Shown here: piece by piece, positions 9,101 through 16,533 of the stretch
How positions within the stretch are numbered: the stretch's first letter is position 1
Layout: each line of letters opens with the position of its first letter
Source: an uncultured Desulfosarcina sp.
GTDB taxonomy: Bacteria > Desulfobacterota > Desulfobacteria > Desulfobacterales > Desulfosarcinaceae
Assembly: GCF_963668215.1 (NCBI RefSeq)
Contig: NZ_OY764190.1
Location: forward strand, 5,704,001 to 5,768,000
DNA length: 64,000 nucleotides
Reading direction: 5' to 3'
Notes under the pieces: model-generated
The model's input: the letters and a program-made list of their open reading frames with translations, nothing else
What the model was told of the DNA's origin: nothing
The model's database searches: none
Program-made: the position numbers and the translations under genes

Positions 9101-9778
9101 CCCGAAGAACTGGAAAAATCCCTTGCCTCCATTCGCGAGAAAATTGTAATCATTGGCGACGTCAACCTGGAGGCCATCCGGGAATTCGAGGAGCAGAAGG
9201 AACGCTACGATTTTCTGAGCGAGCAGCGCGACGACCTGCTCAAGGCCATCGAAGGGCTGCACAAGGTAATTCGCAAGATCAACCGCATCACCCAGGAGCG
9301 TTTTCTGGACACCTTCGCGCGTATCAACGAAAAACTGCAAGAGGTCTTCCCGCGGCTGTTCGAAGGCGGCACCGCCCGCCTGGAACTGACCCGTCCGGAC
9401 GAGCCGCTGGAAACCGGCGTGGAATTCATGGTGCACCCGCCGGGAAAGAAACTGTCCCGCATGAGCCTGCTCTCCGGCGGTGAAAAGGCCCTGTCGGCCA
9501 TCAGTTTCATTTTTTCCATTTTTCTGCTCCGGCCGGCCTCTTTCTGTCTTATGGACGAGATCGACGCGCCTCTGGACGACGCCAATGTCGGGCGCTTTAA
9601 CAATCTGATGAAGGTGATCGGCGAGAAGTCCCAGATCATCATGATCACCCACAACAAGAACAGCATGGAGTTTGCCGACATGCTTTTCGGCATCACCATG
9701 GAACAAAAAGGCCTGTCTAAGGTGGTATCGGTCAACCTGGGAAACGAGAAGAACACCCCCGAACTGACGGCCGCATAA
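6161..9778 (+). CDS. smc: Chromosome segregation protein SMC
   Basis: A 1205-residue SMC ATPase that organises and segregates the chromosome as the core of condensin. Walker A is GPNGCGKSN (residues 31-39). Long coiled coils flank a hinge (about residues 530-680, from TGIVGLLADVLDPAPTYETA). The C-terminal head carries the signature LLSGGEKALSA (about 1103) and Walker B SFCLMDEIDAPLDD (about 1130). Length and domain order are normal for bacterial SMC. The partners scpA and scpB are not in the window. ftsY follows after 11 bp, an order also seen in other bacteria. The start at 6161 follows GGAGCCAGG. Confidence 0.97.
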   Translation: MKLKKLDIIGFKSFFEKASIDFPPGICAVVGPNGCGKSNVVDALRWVMGEQSLKQLRGKNKEDIIFSGASGKPPLNMAEVSLTLVNDNGSMPEEFRDFSEVMVTRRLYRSGETAYLINKQPCRLKDIHNVFMGSGVGSRTYAVIQQGNIGAITDAGPDERRVFIEEAAGVTRYKMRKTEALRKVDATNQNLMRVKDIITEIDRQMNGLKRQARKASRFKRLKAEAREIDIRLLCHRDAELGKQMDEAGALLQSMKDDDIGQSTRLKQIDAAIEAIKMRRSEKDRDIAAQKSRKFEIQRTIDRLEAELAHMKTERERLSVEIGELETARTDLEAKNETIRSEIDGVQQQHENLDRQIAEVKATTARENTDSANLRQHLDSLNRDLESGKNKLMEMVAEEARTKNTHQNAANNRENLKRRLQRTDEEVLLAEKTVRETTQRRETADAEMRRIKNEIRELDDRIKAVKQNLDEAIASLSAQVKTAQTLDMERNKARSSLATLKKMEANLDWYKDGVKAVLQAARQPSANSERTPSPPTGIVGLLADVLDPAPTYETAVEAALGEALQYILVQDQSAGTGAIEYLQEARAGRCGFIPVGNLRTMDDRPEKRPEPERRLLNHIRVKDGYEPVAEALLGHVAVAETLDSAKELFQRNGRVQNVVTRGGDLLSHQGVMIGGSPDKLSGILAKKQEIKALTEQCAQLDRQLEEARKTQAEMETRVRGLEKELQETISEKQDAEQDAMEAEKGLYRADEDLKSARHHLEIVRLEQEQLMGEEMDLDEEIERYNALLETIAGNVAEAQEEVARASARIDETARQLEAFNQRIVDLKLQLTSFTANLENCTGTLRRLKDFQSDGIRRLEQLAQDITAKKQRIDGAAKRREIAERDLSAHYEAFKELESRLNADEKEFGDIDARLKENDEQASQIQTQRESLHQKIRVLEMDLAEKRIKRENLENRCQEAYHCAIAELNAGQDPSDEFAGKRPEELEKSLASIREKIVIIGDVNLEAIREFEEQKERYDFLSEQRDDLLKAIEGLHKVIRKINRITQERFLDTFARINEKLQEVFPRLFEGGTARLELTRPDEPLETGVEFMVHPPGKKLSRMSLLSGGEKALSAISFIFSIFLLRPASFCLMDEIDAPLDDANVGRFNNLMKVIGEKSQIIMITHNKNSMEFADMLFGITMEQKGLSKVVSVNLGNEKNTPELTAA

Positions 9779-9789
9779 AAAGGAATGCC

Positions 9790-10914
9790 ATGGCTTTTAA
9801 ATGGCTGAAGAAGAAAAAAGAGAAAGCTGAACCACCAGAGAAAATTGAGGGAGAAGCGCTGGATACACCCTCGGCGGATGAAGTCATCGAAAATGAGACC
9901 GTCGAGGAAGAGGCCTCGTCCGATGATTTTCCGGGCGAAGCGGACGAACCCGATACAAAAGCGCAGGATTCGGCTCCCGCGGAAAACAACGTCGCCGCCG
10001 AGAAGAAAGGCCCTGGTCTGTTCTTTCGCCTGAAATCCGGCTTGTCCAAAACCCGCAAAATTCTCACCACCGACATCGACGAGCTGTTTCTGGGGAAAAA
10101 GATCGTCGATGACGACATGATCGAGGATCTGGAAGAACTGCTGATCACTTCCGACATGGGTGTCCAGACGACCATGGACATCATGGAACGCATCTCCGGC
10201 AAGCGCTCGCGGATTGCGGGCGCCGGGGAACTGAAACGGGTGTTGAAAGAGGAGATTCTGGCCTATTTCGAGGCTCTGCCCGAACCGGTCCCCGAGGCAG
10301 CCGCCAAACCCCATGTGGTCATGGTAGTCGGGGTCAACGGGGTGGGCAAGACCACTACCATCGGCAAACTGGCCGCCCACGAATCCAAAAAAGGCCGCAA
10401 GGTGCTGATTGCCGCCGCCGACACCTTCCGGGCCGCCGCCATCGAGCAGATATCCATCTGGGCCGAACGGGCCGGCGCCGAGATCGTCCGTCACAAGGAC
10501 AATGCCGATCCGGCCGCCGTGGCCTACGACGGCATTGAGGCCGCCATTTCCCGGGGCGCAGACACGGTCTATGTGGACACCGCCGGACGCCTTCACACCA
10601 AGGTCAACCTGATGGAAGAGATCAAAAAGATCCAGCGCACCCTGTCCAAACGCCTCCCCGACGCCCCCCACGAGGTGCTTCTGGTGCTTGACGCCACCAC
10701 CGGCCAGAACGCCCTTTCGCAGGCCAAGATGTTCAACGAAGCCCTTGGAATCACCGGCATCGCCCTGACCAAACTGGATGGAACGGCCAAAGGCGGCATC
10801 GTGGTCAGCATCTGTTCGGAACTGAACATCCCGTTGAAATATATCGGGGTGGGTGAAGGGGTTGAGGACCTGCAGCCTTTCGATCCCAGGCAGTTTGTTG
10901 AAGCATTGTTTTAA
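9790..10914 (+). CDS. ftsY: Signal recognition particle receptor FtsY
   Basis: A 374-residue SRP GTPase that docks ribosome-SRP complexes at the inner membrane for co-translational protein insertion. It has a short basic N terminus (MAFKWLKKKK), an acidic low-complexity linker (about residues 15-70), the helical N domain (from about residue 76), and the G domain with P-loop GVNGVGKTTT (181-190), VDTAGRLHTK and TKLDGTAKGG. The C terminus ends in the family pattern around PFDPRQFVEALF. The ribosome site AAAAGGA precedes ATG 9790. It is co-transcribed with smc, with an 11-bp gap. Confidence 0.97.
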   Translation: MAFKWLKKKKEKAEPPEKIEGEALDTPSADEVIENETVEEEASSDDFPGEADEPDTKAQDSAPAENNVAAEKKGPGLFFRLKSGLSKTRKILTTDIDELFLGKKIVDDDMIEDLEELLITSDMGVQTTMDIMERISGKRSRIAGAGELKRVLKEEILAYFEALPEPVPEAAAKPHVVMVVGVNGVGKTTTIGKLAAHESKKGRKVLIAAADTFRAAAIEQISIWAERAGAEIVRHKDNADPAAVAYDGIEAAISRGADTVYVDTAGRLHTKVNLMEEIKKIQRTLSKRLPDAPHEVLLVLDATTGQNALSQAKMFNEALGITGIALTKLDGTAKGGIVVSICSELNIPLKYIGVGEGVEDLQPFDPRQFVEALF

Positions 10915-11045
10915 AAATTAGGTAGGCAGGCGGAAGGCTGAAGGTATTTAGGGCGAAGTGAATCCAATCATTTTTCGAAAATTTTCAGGCGGGCGCCACC
11001 GGCCCAATCAAGCCAACGAACCCAAAAAACCGGATCCTTTCGATC

Positions 11046-11615
11046 TTACACCATCAGGCTGCCCCGCTTGCGATACAGCTGCAGGCCGATAAAACCTGAT
11101 TTCTGAATCCGGTTGGCCGCTTCGAAAGCTTTCACGCTCCGCAGGGCATCGGCATCCATTCCCGGTATCGCAACCACCGGGCAGATATACTGCTCCGAGC
11201 GTTGTGCCGGGCTCGAAGTCAGGAAATCACTCATGGTCAGTATTCCAAGCAAGGTATAGTTGCCGCCGGCCTCGGCCAAAACTTCGATGACCGCCGGGTC
11301 GCATCTGAGATTGTTCAGAAAAAGATCCAATGGATTGCGGGTCCAACGGCTGGAAAACACCCATCCGCTGATTTTTTTCGATGTGCCCACCAACTGCCAC
11401 TCCCGGGCTCTCCGATTGTTGATCACCGCTACGGCGGAAAATTCACAGGTACAGCCGTGCTCCATGGTGGTGTGGCGGTTGTAACTCAGGTATCGCAGGT
11501 TCTGGGTGGGTTCCGGCATGCCACCGATCACCAGAACATCTTTCAACAAGGGCACGTTCGGGCTCACGACCCGGGTCACCGCCTGTATCAGCTCATTGAT
11601 ATAGTCGTTTTTCAT
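11046..11615 (-). CDS. Protein of unknown function (189 aa)
   Basis: I do not recognise a family. The reading frame extends upstream, but ATG 11615 is chosen because GGGGGCAGG stands directly before it and the extension is rich in Arg/Pro without structure. The protein is soluble with no signal peptide or membrane segment. Visible segments include LLKDVLVIGGMPEP, a His/Cys patch HTTMEHGCTCEFSAVAVIN and GWVFSSRWTRNPLDLFLNNL. The Cys/His patch could bind metal, but nothing proves it. It lies alone, convergent to ftsY and downstream of an alpha/beta hydrolase on the same strand, with a 235-bp gap. Confidence 0.6.
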   Translation of the reverse strand: MKNDYINELIQAVTRVVSPNVPLLKDVLVIGGMPEPTQNLRYLSYNRHTTMEHGCTCEFSAVAVINNRRAREWQLVGTSKKISGWVFSSRWTRNPLDLFLNNLRCDPAVIEVLAEAGGNYTLLGILTMSDFLTSSPAQRSEQYICPVVAIPGMDADALRSVKAFEAANRIQKSGFIGLQLYRKRGSLMV

Positions 11616-11850
11616 CCTGCCCCCCGTTGCATTCCTGTGCGAGGTCTGATCCGCGCGGCCCCTGTATGGAGCGATCCGTTCAGGCTCGATTTTCGTTTTC
11701 GATAGGAAAAGGAAAAGGGATTGGTCTACCCCATACCTGCCATTTCCACCGGGCATCCGTCAACTGATTTTTAAGGCAACAAATAATGAATTATAATCAT
11801 TTTAAATGAACATCTATAAGACGGCGATGCGGCAGGACGATACGCTGCGG

Positions 11851-12621
11851 TCAATGCCGGCCGATGAAAGCCATGACCTGGCGGGCATACAGCTGTGGAT
11901 AGTGCTCGAAGATATTGTGGCCGCATTTGGGCAACACCAGCAGTTCCCCCCGGCTCAGCTGCCGATAGAAGGCGAGACCCTGCTCCACATCGAAAAAATA
12001 GCCCCGGTCCGGATACATCACCAGAGTTGGGACCGTTACCTTGGTGAGGGTCGGCCGGAGGTCGAAATGGCCGGCTTGTCCGTAGCAGCCGCCGCCCCGG
12101 GCGCAAATATCGTAAAAGACCCGGCCCCGTTCGGCACCGTGCCAGCGAAGGTATTTTTTCCGCAGTGTCGGGTCGAGGTCGTCAAAGGTCGGCGGCAGTT
12201 TTCTACGGTTGAATTCTTCCATGGGGATGACGCTGTGACACAGGGTGCTGGCGGAGACCAGGGTTCGCACCCGATCCGGATAACGCACGGCATAATCCAC
12301 GCCCACGACACCCCCTTCACACTGGCCGACAATGTGAACGTGATCAATCTCCAGACATTCAAGCAGTTCCGCCAGCGCTGCCATGCTTTCCTGGCGAAAC
12401 GTCCCACAGACGTAATGATCGGCAAAATCGAGGCCGCCATCGGATCGGCCATATCCGCGCCGGTCGTAGATTAGCACCCGGAAACCGTTTTCCACCAGCA
12501 TCGGAGCAATCTCTTCCCACATCATGCTGCAGGAAAAGCCGTTGTGGAGCAGCACGACGGTTTCCCCTTCTCCGCTGATTTCATAGTAGGTGTCCAGACC
12601 GTTTATTGATAGTGTCGGCAT
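11851..12621 (-). CDS. Alpha/beta hydrolase with Cys in the nucleophile elbow
   Basis: A 256-residue single-domain alpha/beta hydrolase of the MhpC/esterase-like group. The oxyanion-loop strand is VVLLHNGFS (residues 22-30). The elbow reads GQCEGG, placing Cys101 where most relatives have Ser. The acid is probably the Asp in LVMYPDRGYFF and the base the His in KCGHNIFEHYP. Cys nucleophiles are known in dienelactone hydrolases, so activity is possible, but the substrate cannot be told. There is no signal peptide, so it is cytosolic. It is probably monocistronic; a palindromic repeat region lies upstream, between it and xth. Confidence 0.85.
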   Translation of the reverse strand: MPTLSINGLDTYYEISGEGETVVLLHNGFSCSMMWEEIAPMLVENGFRVLIYDRRGYGRSDGGLDFADHYVCGTFRQESMAALAELLECLEIDHVHIVGQCEGGVVGVDYAVRYPDRVRTLVSASTLCHSVIPMEEFNRRKLPPTFDDLDPTLRKKYLRWHGAERGRVFYDICARGGGCYGQAGHFDLRPTLTKVTVPTLVMYPDRGYFFDVEQGLAFYRQLSRGELLVLPKCGHNIFEHYPQLYARQVMAFIGRH

Positions 12622-12679
12622 CTACAGTTTCCTCATATCCTTATGATTTTAAATTCAATGGCTTTTATATGGCCATGAA

Positions 12680-12833
12680 CAGATCAAAAAATAACAAATC
12701 CCAACAGCCAAATCACAAATAAATTCCAAATCCCAAGCTCCAAAAAAGACTGCAACCCAACGGTTTAGAATTTAGACGTTTGGTTATTGGTTTTTATTTG
12801 GAATTTGTATTTTGAATATTGTGATTTCCGTTG
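12680..12833. repeat. AT-rich 'AATTCCAAAT' dispersed-type repeat
   Basis: The gap between the hydrolase and xth drops to low GC and holds AACAAATCCCAA, CCAAATCACAAATAAATTCC and AAATCCCAA on the left. Loosely inverted counterparts lie on the right (TTTATTTGGAATTTGTATTTT, ATTGTGATTTCC). This looks like a degenerate long palindrome of the kind found in many copies in some genomes. Only one copy is in this window. Confidence 0.55.
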
Positions 12834-12883
12834 AATGAAAATGTCTGCCTGAGCCCCAAGGTGCCCTTTGCGGGAAAACCGTG

Positions 12884-13672
12884 CTAAATTTCCAGCACCA
12901 GCCCCACCGGACAATGATCCGATCCGAAAATGTCGTTGTCGATAAAGGCCTCCTTGATCCAGCCCCTGTCGATCATGTCGTCGGTAACGAAGAAATAGTC
13001 AATGCGCCAGCCGGCGTTGTTCTGGCGGGCGTTGAAGCGGTAGGTCCACCATGAATACTTCACGGTTTCGGGATACAGGTGGCGAAAGGTGTCCACATAA
13101 CCCATATCGACAATGCGGTCGATCCACTGGCGCTCGATAGGCAGAAAGCCCGAACGGTCGGAATTGGGGCCGGGGTTCTTCAGGTCGATCTCGTTGTGGG
13201 CCGTGTTAAAATCGCCGGTAATGATCAGGCCCTTGCCCTCCTTGCGCAACTTCTCGGTGTAATCGAAAAAGGCTTCATAGAAATCCAGTTTGTACTGCAG
13301 GCGCTCATCGCTCATCTGGCCGTTGGGAAAATAGACGTTGAAGAAGGTAAACGCATCGAATTCCAGTTCCACAATGCGGCCTTCATCGTCGAAACGTGGA
13401 ATGCCGAGGCCGTGGCGCACGGCCTTGGGGGTCATCCGGGAATAGGCGGCCACCCCGCTGTAGCCCTTTTTCACGGTGGAAAAAGAGAATTCCGCCTGAT
13501 AGCCGTCGATCTGCTTCATGGCCTTGGTCAACTGCGCCTCCTGGAGCTTGGTCTCCTGAAGGCCGAAAATATCCGCATCCAAGGCTTTGATGGAATCCAG
13601 AAAATCCTTTTTCATGGCGGCGCGATAGCCGTTTACGTTCCAGGAAACCAGCTTGATGGTCTGTTTGGGCAT
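12884..13672 (-). CDS. xth: Exodeoxyribonuclease III (AP endonuclease)
   Basis: A 262-residue Mg-dependent nuclease of the ExoIII/APE family that cuts abasic sites and trims 3' ends in base-excision repair. Family motifs are in order: KLVSWNVNGYRAA, GLQETKLQ (metal-binding Glu), SGVAAYSR, GDFNTAHNEIDL (Asp/Asn) and the C-terminal GSDHCPVGLVL (Asp-His pair). The length is close to E. coli ExoIII (268). It lies just downstream of nth on the same strand, separated by a 141-bp palindromic repeat. The two act in sequence on damaged bases. Confidence 0.95.
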   Translation of the reverse strand: MPKQTIKLVSWNVNGYRAAMKKDFLDSIKALDADIFGLQETKLQEAQLTKAMKQIDGYQAEFSFSTVKKGYSGVAAYSRMTPKAVRHGLGIPRFDDEGRIVELEFDAFTFFNVYFPNGQMSDERLQYKLDFYEAFFDYTEKLRKEGKGLIITGDFNTAHNEIDLKNPGPNSDRSGFLPIERQWIDRIVDMGYVDTFRHLYPETVKYSWWTYRFNARQNNAGWRIDYFFVTDDMIDRGWIKEAFIDNDIFGSDHCPVGLVLEI

Positions 13673-13736
13673 CTTGTTCCTCGATCCTTTGTTATTTTTT
13701 GTTGCATCTCCCGCATTTACTCAAGATAGGTACTTC

Positions 13737-13877
13737 GTGCCCATCCAGAAATAGGCAAATTTGGTCGAGATCGAGGCGCACGAAAAATTTTACCGGAGGT
13801 ATATGGTCGATATTCCGAGGATAAAATTTTTCGCGCAACAAAGATATCGGGCAAATTGGCCATTTCTGGACGGGCAC
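13737..13877 (-). repeat. 141-bp palindromic element, copy 2 (inverted)
   Basis: A complete copy, in the opposite orientation to those at 1-128 and 24572-24712. It begins GTGCCCATCCAGAAATAGGC and ends CTGGACGGGCAC. It starts three bases past the nth stop codon and fills the nth-xth gap, so both genes' transcripts would carry a hairpin with arms of about 65-70 nt. No target-site duplication is visible. Confidence 0.9.
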
Positions 13878-13880
13878 GAC

Positions 13881-14546
13881 TCAGCGGTGGCGCTCCACTC
13901 CGATTTGTGGACACATATCGCTCACCGGGCACCGGCTGCAAAACGGTGAAATTGGCCGGCAAAGCGTCTGGCCGAAGGCCACCAGCAGTTCGTTGTAGCG
14001 CACCCAGTGCCGTTTGGGCAGCTTCTTGCGCAGGGCCAGTTCGGTCTTATCCGGCGTTTTGGTCTTCACGTAGCCGATGCGGTTGCTGATGCGGTGCACG
14101 TGGGTATCCACACAGATGGCCGGAATCTTGAAGCCCTCCACGAGCACCAGGTTGGCGGTTTTGCGGCCCACACCAGGAAGTGCGGTAAGCGCCTCCAGGG
14201 TGTCCGGCACCTTTCCGCCGTACTGATCCAGCAGGATGCGGCTGATGGCGAGCAGCCGTTTGGCCTTGGTGGGATAAAATCCCACCGGATAGATCAGTTT
14301 TTCGATCTTTTTGGGGCTCAGGGCCACCATGGCTTCTGGGGTCCGGGCCACATCCAGCAGGCGCCGGGTAGCCTCACCGGTCACCTCGTCCTTGGTGCGC
14401 AGGGAAAGCAGGGTGGAAACCAGCACCTCAAAGGGAGTGGCCCCACGATTGGCGATAAAGGTGATAATGGGGGGATTCCACTGGCGATAGTTGTCTTCGA
14501 TGGCGGCAACAAAACGGTCGATATCGAAAGCGCGCTTTTTAGTCAT
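13881..14546 (-). CDS. nth: Endonuclease III (thymine-glycol DNA glycosylase/AP lyase)
   Basis: A 221-residue helix-hairpin-helix glycosylase removing oxidised pyrimidines and nicking the abasic site. Visible are the HhH with the catalytic Lys (LPGVGRKTANLVLVEG), the Asp region CVDTHVHRISNRIGY, and the C-terminal 4Fe-4S motif C-x6-C-x2-C-x5-C in CRPISPFCSRCPVSDMC. ATG 14546 is preferred over TTG 14573 because AAGAG lies at good distance and the family N terminus aligns there. It forms a base-excision unit with xth downstream and is divergent from the lexA cassette. Confidence 0.95.
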   Translation of the reverse strand: MTKKRAFDIDRFVAAIEDNYRQWNPPIITFIANRGATPFEVLVSTLLSLRTKDEVTGEATRRLLDVARTPEAMVALSPKKIEKLIYPVGFYPTKAKRLLAISRILLDQYGGKVPDTLEALTALPGVGRKTANLVLVEGFKIPAICVDTHVHRISNRIGYVKTKTPDKTELALRKKLPKRHWVRYNELLVAFGQTLCRPISPFCSRCPVSDMCPQIGVERHR

Positions 14547-14673
14547 CACGAGGGTCTCTTTCCGGGTCCGCAAGAAATCCGTTCAAGACGACTTGCCATA
14601 TTTTCCATGAAACCGTCAACCATCGTTGCCGTTTCGGGCATTGAGGGATCGAGATCCCGGACCCGAAGCTGAT

Positions 14674-14695
14674 TTGTAAATCAATATCTATACAA
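14674..14695. promoter_or_regulatory. Candidate LexA operator
   Basis: TTGTAAATCAATATCTATACAA is an imperfect palindrome (TTGTA-n-A ... T-n-TACAA) lying 11 bp upstream of the lexA -35 box. LexA proteins with divergent helix-turn-helix regions use non-E. coli operators, and this is the most symmetric site in the gap. It has no second copy among the other gaps of the cassette that I could see, so it is a guess. Confidence 0.3.
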
Positions 14696-14706
14696 AAAAC
14701 TTTACA

Positions 14707-14734
14707 TTGACATTTACATTTATCTTTCTATAAT
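14707..14734 (+). promoter_or_regulatory. Near-perfect sigma-70 promoter of lexA
   Basis: TTGACA (14707-14712), a 16-bp spacer and TATAAT (14729-14734). The lexA GTG start lies 33 bp after the -10 box. A consensus promoter of this strength is what a repressed SOS gene needs. Confidence 0.8.
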
Positions 14735-14767
14735 GAATTTTAAATGACGTCTACAGGAGAAGAGGCC

Positions 14768-15400
14768 GTGGAAACCCAACTGACACCGGGGCAAAAACAG
14801 CTTGTCGACTACCTGAAGTCCGCCATCCAACGCACCGGCAATGCGCCCAGCCTCCGCCAGGCGGCCCGGGACCTGGGCGTCAGCCATGCGGCGGTTTCCC
14901 AGCGCCTGAAACTGCTGGAGCGCAAAGGAGTGGTTCGGCGCCAGGGCCGCTACAGCCGCACCCTTCACCTCATCGGCCCCACGGGACAAACCGACGGCAC
15001 CCAACGCTGGATCGAAGTGCCGGTAGTGGGCCGGGTCAACGCCGGTCTGCCTTTGTACGCCCAGCAGGAGTGGGAAGGCAGCCTGGTGCTGGACAGCAGC
15101 CTCTACCGCGGTCGCAACCTTTTCGCCCTGCGGGTGCGGGGAGATTCCATGCAAGGGGCGGGCATCCTGGACGGCGACATGGCCGTTTGCACGCCGCGCC
15201 AACATGCCGAAAACGGCGAAATTGTCGTAGCCCTGGTCCACGAAGAGGAGGCCACGGTCAAACGGTTCTTTCTCCACCGGGACCACGTGGAACTGCGGCC
15301 GGAAAATCCCGACTACCCGGTGATGCACTACGGGTTCGACGAGGTGCTGGTGCAGGGGCGGGTAATCGGAATTCAGAGAGGGGCTGCGAGAATTCGATGA
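14768..15400 (+). CDS. lexA: LexA-type SOS repressor with atypical helix-turn-helix
   Basis: A 210-residue LexA/S24 self-cleaving repressor. The N-terminal wHTH covers about residues 5-65 (SLRQAARDLGVSHAAVSQRL). The cleavage site is A92-G93 in NAGLP, the nucleophile S127 in GDSMQGAGI and the general base K165 in EEEATVKRF, so RecA-stimulated autocleavage should work. The start is GTG 14768, seven bases after AGGAGA; an ATG at 14744 would put the ribosome site inside the gene. The HTH differs from E. coli LexA, so a different operator is expected. It heads a run of plus-strand genes (DUF72, imuB-like, dnaE2), the arrangement of lexA-linked mutagenesis cassettes. It could be a second LexA in this genome. 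Confidence 0.9.
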   Translation: METQLTPGQKQLVDYLKSAIQRTGNAPSLRQAARDLGVSHAAVSQRLKLLERKGVVRRQGRYSRTLHLIGPTGQTDGTQRWIEVPVVGRVNAGLPLYAQQEWEGSLVLDSSLYRGRNLFALRVRGDSMQGAGILDGDMAVCTPRQHAENGEIVVALVHEEEATVKRFFLHRDHVELRPENPDYPVMHYGFDEVLVQGRVIGIQRGAARIR

Positions 15401-15439
15401 AAATCACGAAAAAAGGCGGAAAAATGATATTATATTAGA

Positions 15440-15540
15440 GTGTTAAGTTTTACGTGTTAAGTAATTAAGTTAAAGAATTCTATCGGTTAAAATCGATCAT
15501 CATCCTTTGCTTAACACTTAAAACTTTACACTTAACACTT
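15440..15540. repeat. AACACTTAAAA palindromic repeat, copy B
   Basis: The second copy of the element at 4160-4258: GTGTTAAGTTTTACGTGTTAAG on the left and CTTAACACTTAAAACTTT plus ACACTTAACACTT on the right, with AAAATCGATC near the centre. It fills the lexA-DUF72 gap and ends 6 bp before the DUF72 start codon. Confidence 0.85.
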
Positions 15541-15546
15541 GGCAAA

Positions 15547-16416
15547 ATGAGCATCGATGGACCGACCCAAAAAACAATGCCGTCCATAAAATTGAAAAAC
15601 AAGAATACGACTCCCATCCTCATCGGCACCTGCGGATACGCCTACAACGAGTGGGTGGATGCCGGTTTCTACCCGCCGGGCACCGGCACGGCCCGGATGC
15701 TGCCGCACTATACCCGCATCTTTCCGGTCACCGAGATCAATTTTACCTGGTACCAGATGCCCAAGGCGGCGGCCATGGACCGCATGCGCCGCAAGGCGCC
15801 GGAAGAATTCCGCTTTGCCGCCAAACTCACCCGCACCCTGACCCACGAAGTAGATCCCGAGGGGTGGCCGGCCCAGGTGGCCCTGTACCGGGAGGGCATC
15901 GCCCCTTTGGTCCAGTCCGGGCAGTTGCTGGCCGTGCTGGTGCAATTGCCGCCCTTTTTCCGGCGTACGCCGGACAACCGCCGCTACCTGGCCCGGCTCC
16001 TCGACGCTTTGGCCGGCCTGCCCGTTGCCGTGGAGTTCCGGCACGTCTCCTGGGCCGTCGACCGGGTGTTTGCCTCCCTGGAAGCAAGAAAGGTAGCCCT
16101 GGCCTGCGTGGACGTCCCCGACCTGCCAAGCCTGTTCCCGTCCATTGCCGTCGCCACCAGCCCGGACCTGTTTTACATCCGCTTTCATGGCCGCAATGCG
16201 GCCGGCTGGCGCTCGGGCAACATGCAGAAGCAGTTCGATTACGATTACAGCGAAGACGAACTGGCCCAGTGGTCCGAAGAACGAATTCCCCAAATGGTCC
16301 GCCGGTCCGGAACCGGCCTGATCTTTTTCAACAACCACGTCCGCGGCCAGGCGCCGAAAAATGCGCAGATGTTGATGGAGCAACTGGAACCAAAAAGAGG
16401 GCCGAGGGACAAATGA
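15547..16416 (+). CDS. DUF72 family protein inside the lexA-imuB-dnaE2 cassette
   Basis: A 289-residue protein of the DUF72 (YecE) family, a TIM-barrel-like fold of unknown activity. Recognisable segments are ILIGTCGYAYNEWVDAGFYPP near the N terminus (residues 24-44), FPVTEINFTWYQMP, VAVEFRHVSW and the C-terminal LIFFNNHVRGQAPKNAQML. Conserved Asp/Glu/His residues suggest an enzyme, but no reaction is established. It sits between lexA and the ImuB-like gene on the same strand, with gaps of 146 and 117 bp that each contain a palindromic repeat. The start is uncertain: 15547 is used, 15577 is possible, and neither has a clear ribosome site. Location suggests a role in the SOS response; this is inference. 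Confidence 0.85.
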   Translation: MSIDGPTQKTMPSIKLKNKNTTPILIGTCGYAYNEWVDAGFYPPGTGTARMLPHYTRIFPVTEINFTWYQMPKAAAMDRMRRKAPEEFRFAAKLTRTLTHEVDPEGWPAQVALYREGIAPLVQSGQLLAVLVQLPPFFRRTPDNRRYLARLLDALAGLPVAVEFRHVSWAVDRVFASLEARKVALACVDVPDLPSLFPSIAVATSPDLFYIRFHGRNAAGWRSGNMQKQFDYDYSEDELAQWSEERIPQMVRRSGTGLIFFNNHVRGQAPKNAQMLMEQLEPKRGPRDK

Positions 16417-16424
16417 GATTTCCA

Positions 16425-16529
16425 ATCGGCTTTGCGAGAATTTTTTGGACAAGGCCAGAGGGAGGAAGCTGTATGATAGAATACCGCAACGACCGATAAC
16501 GCAGGCCAAAGAATTCTCGCAAAGCCGAT
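16425..16529. repeat. Inverted repeat before the imuB-like gene
   Basis: The left arm ATCGGCTTTGCGAGAATT... (16425-16456) is matched by the right arm ...AATTCTCGCAAAGCCGAT (16504-16529). An 18-base perfect core is extended by TTTGG and GGCC, with 47 bases between the arms. It begins 8 bp after the DUF72 stop and ends 4 bp before the ATG of the next gene, so the hairpin would cover that gene's ribosome-binding region. Confidence 0.8.
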
Positions 16530-16533
16530 ACTT

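Noticed and set aside
13692..13962. Short peptides encoded across the 141-bp element
   Set aside because: The frames follow from the repeat itself, differ between copies and contain no conserved start; the element is treated as non-coding.
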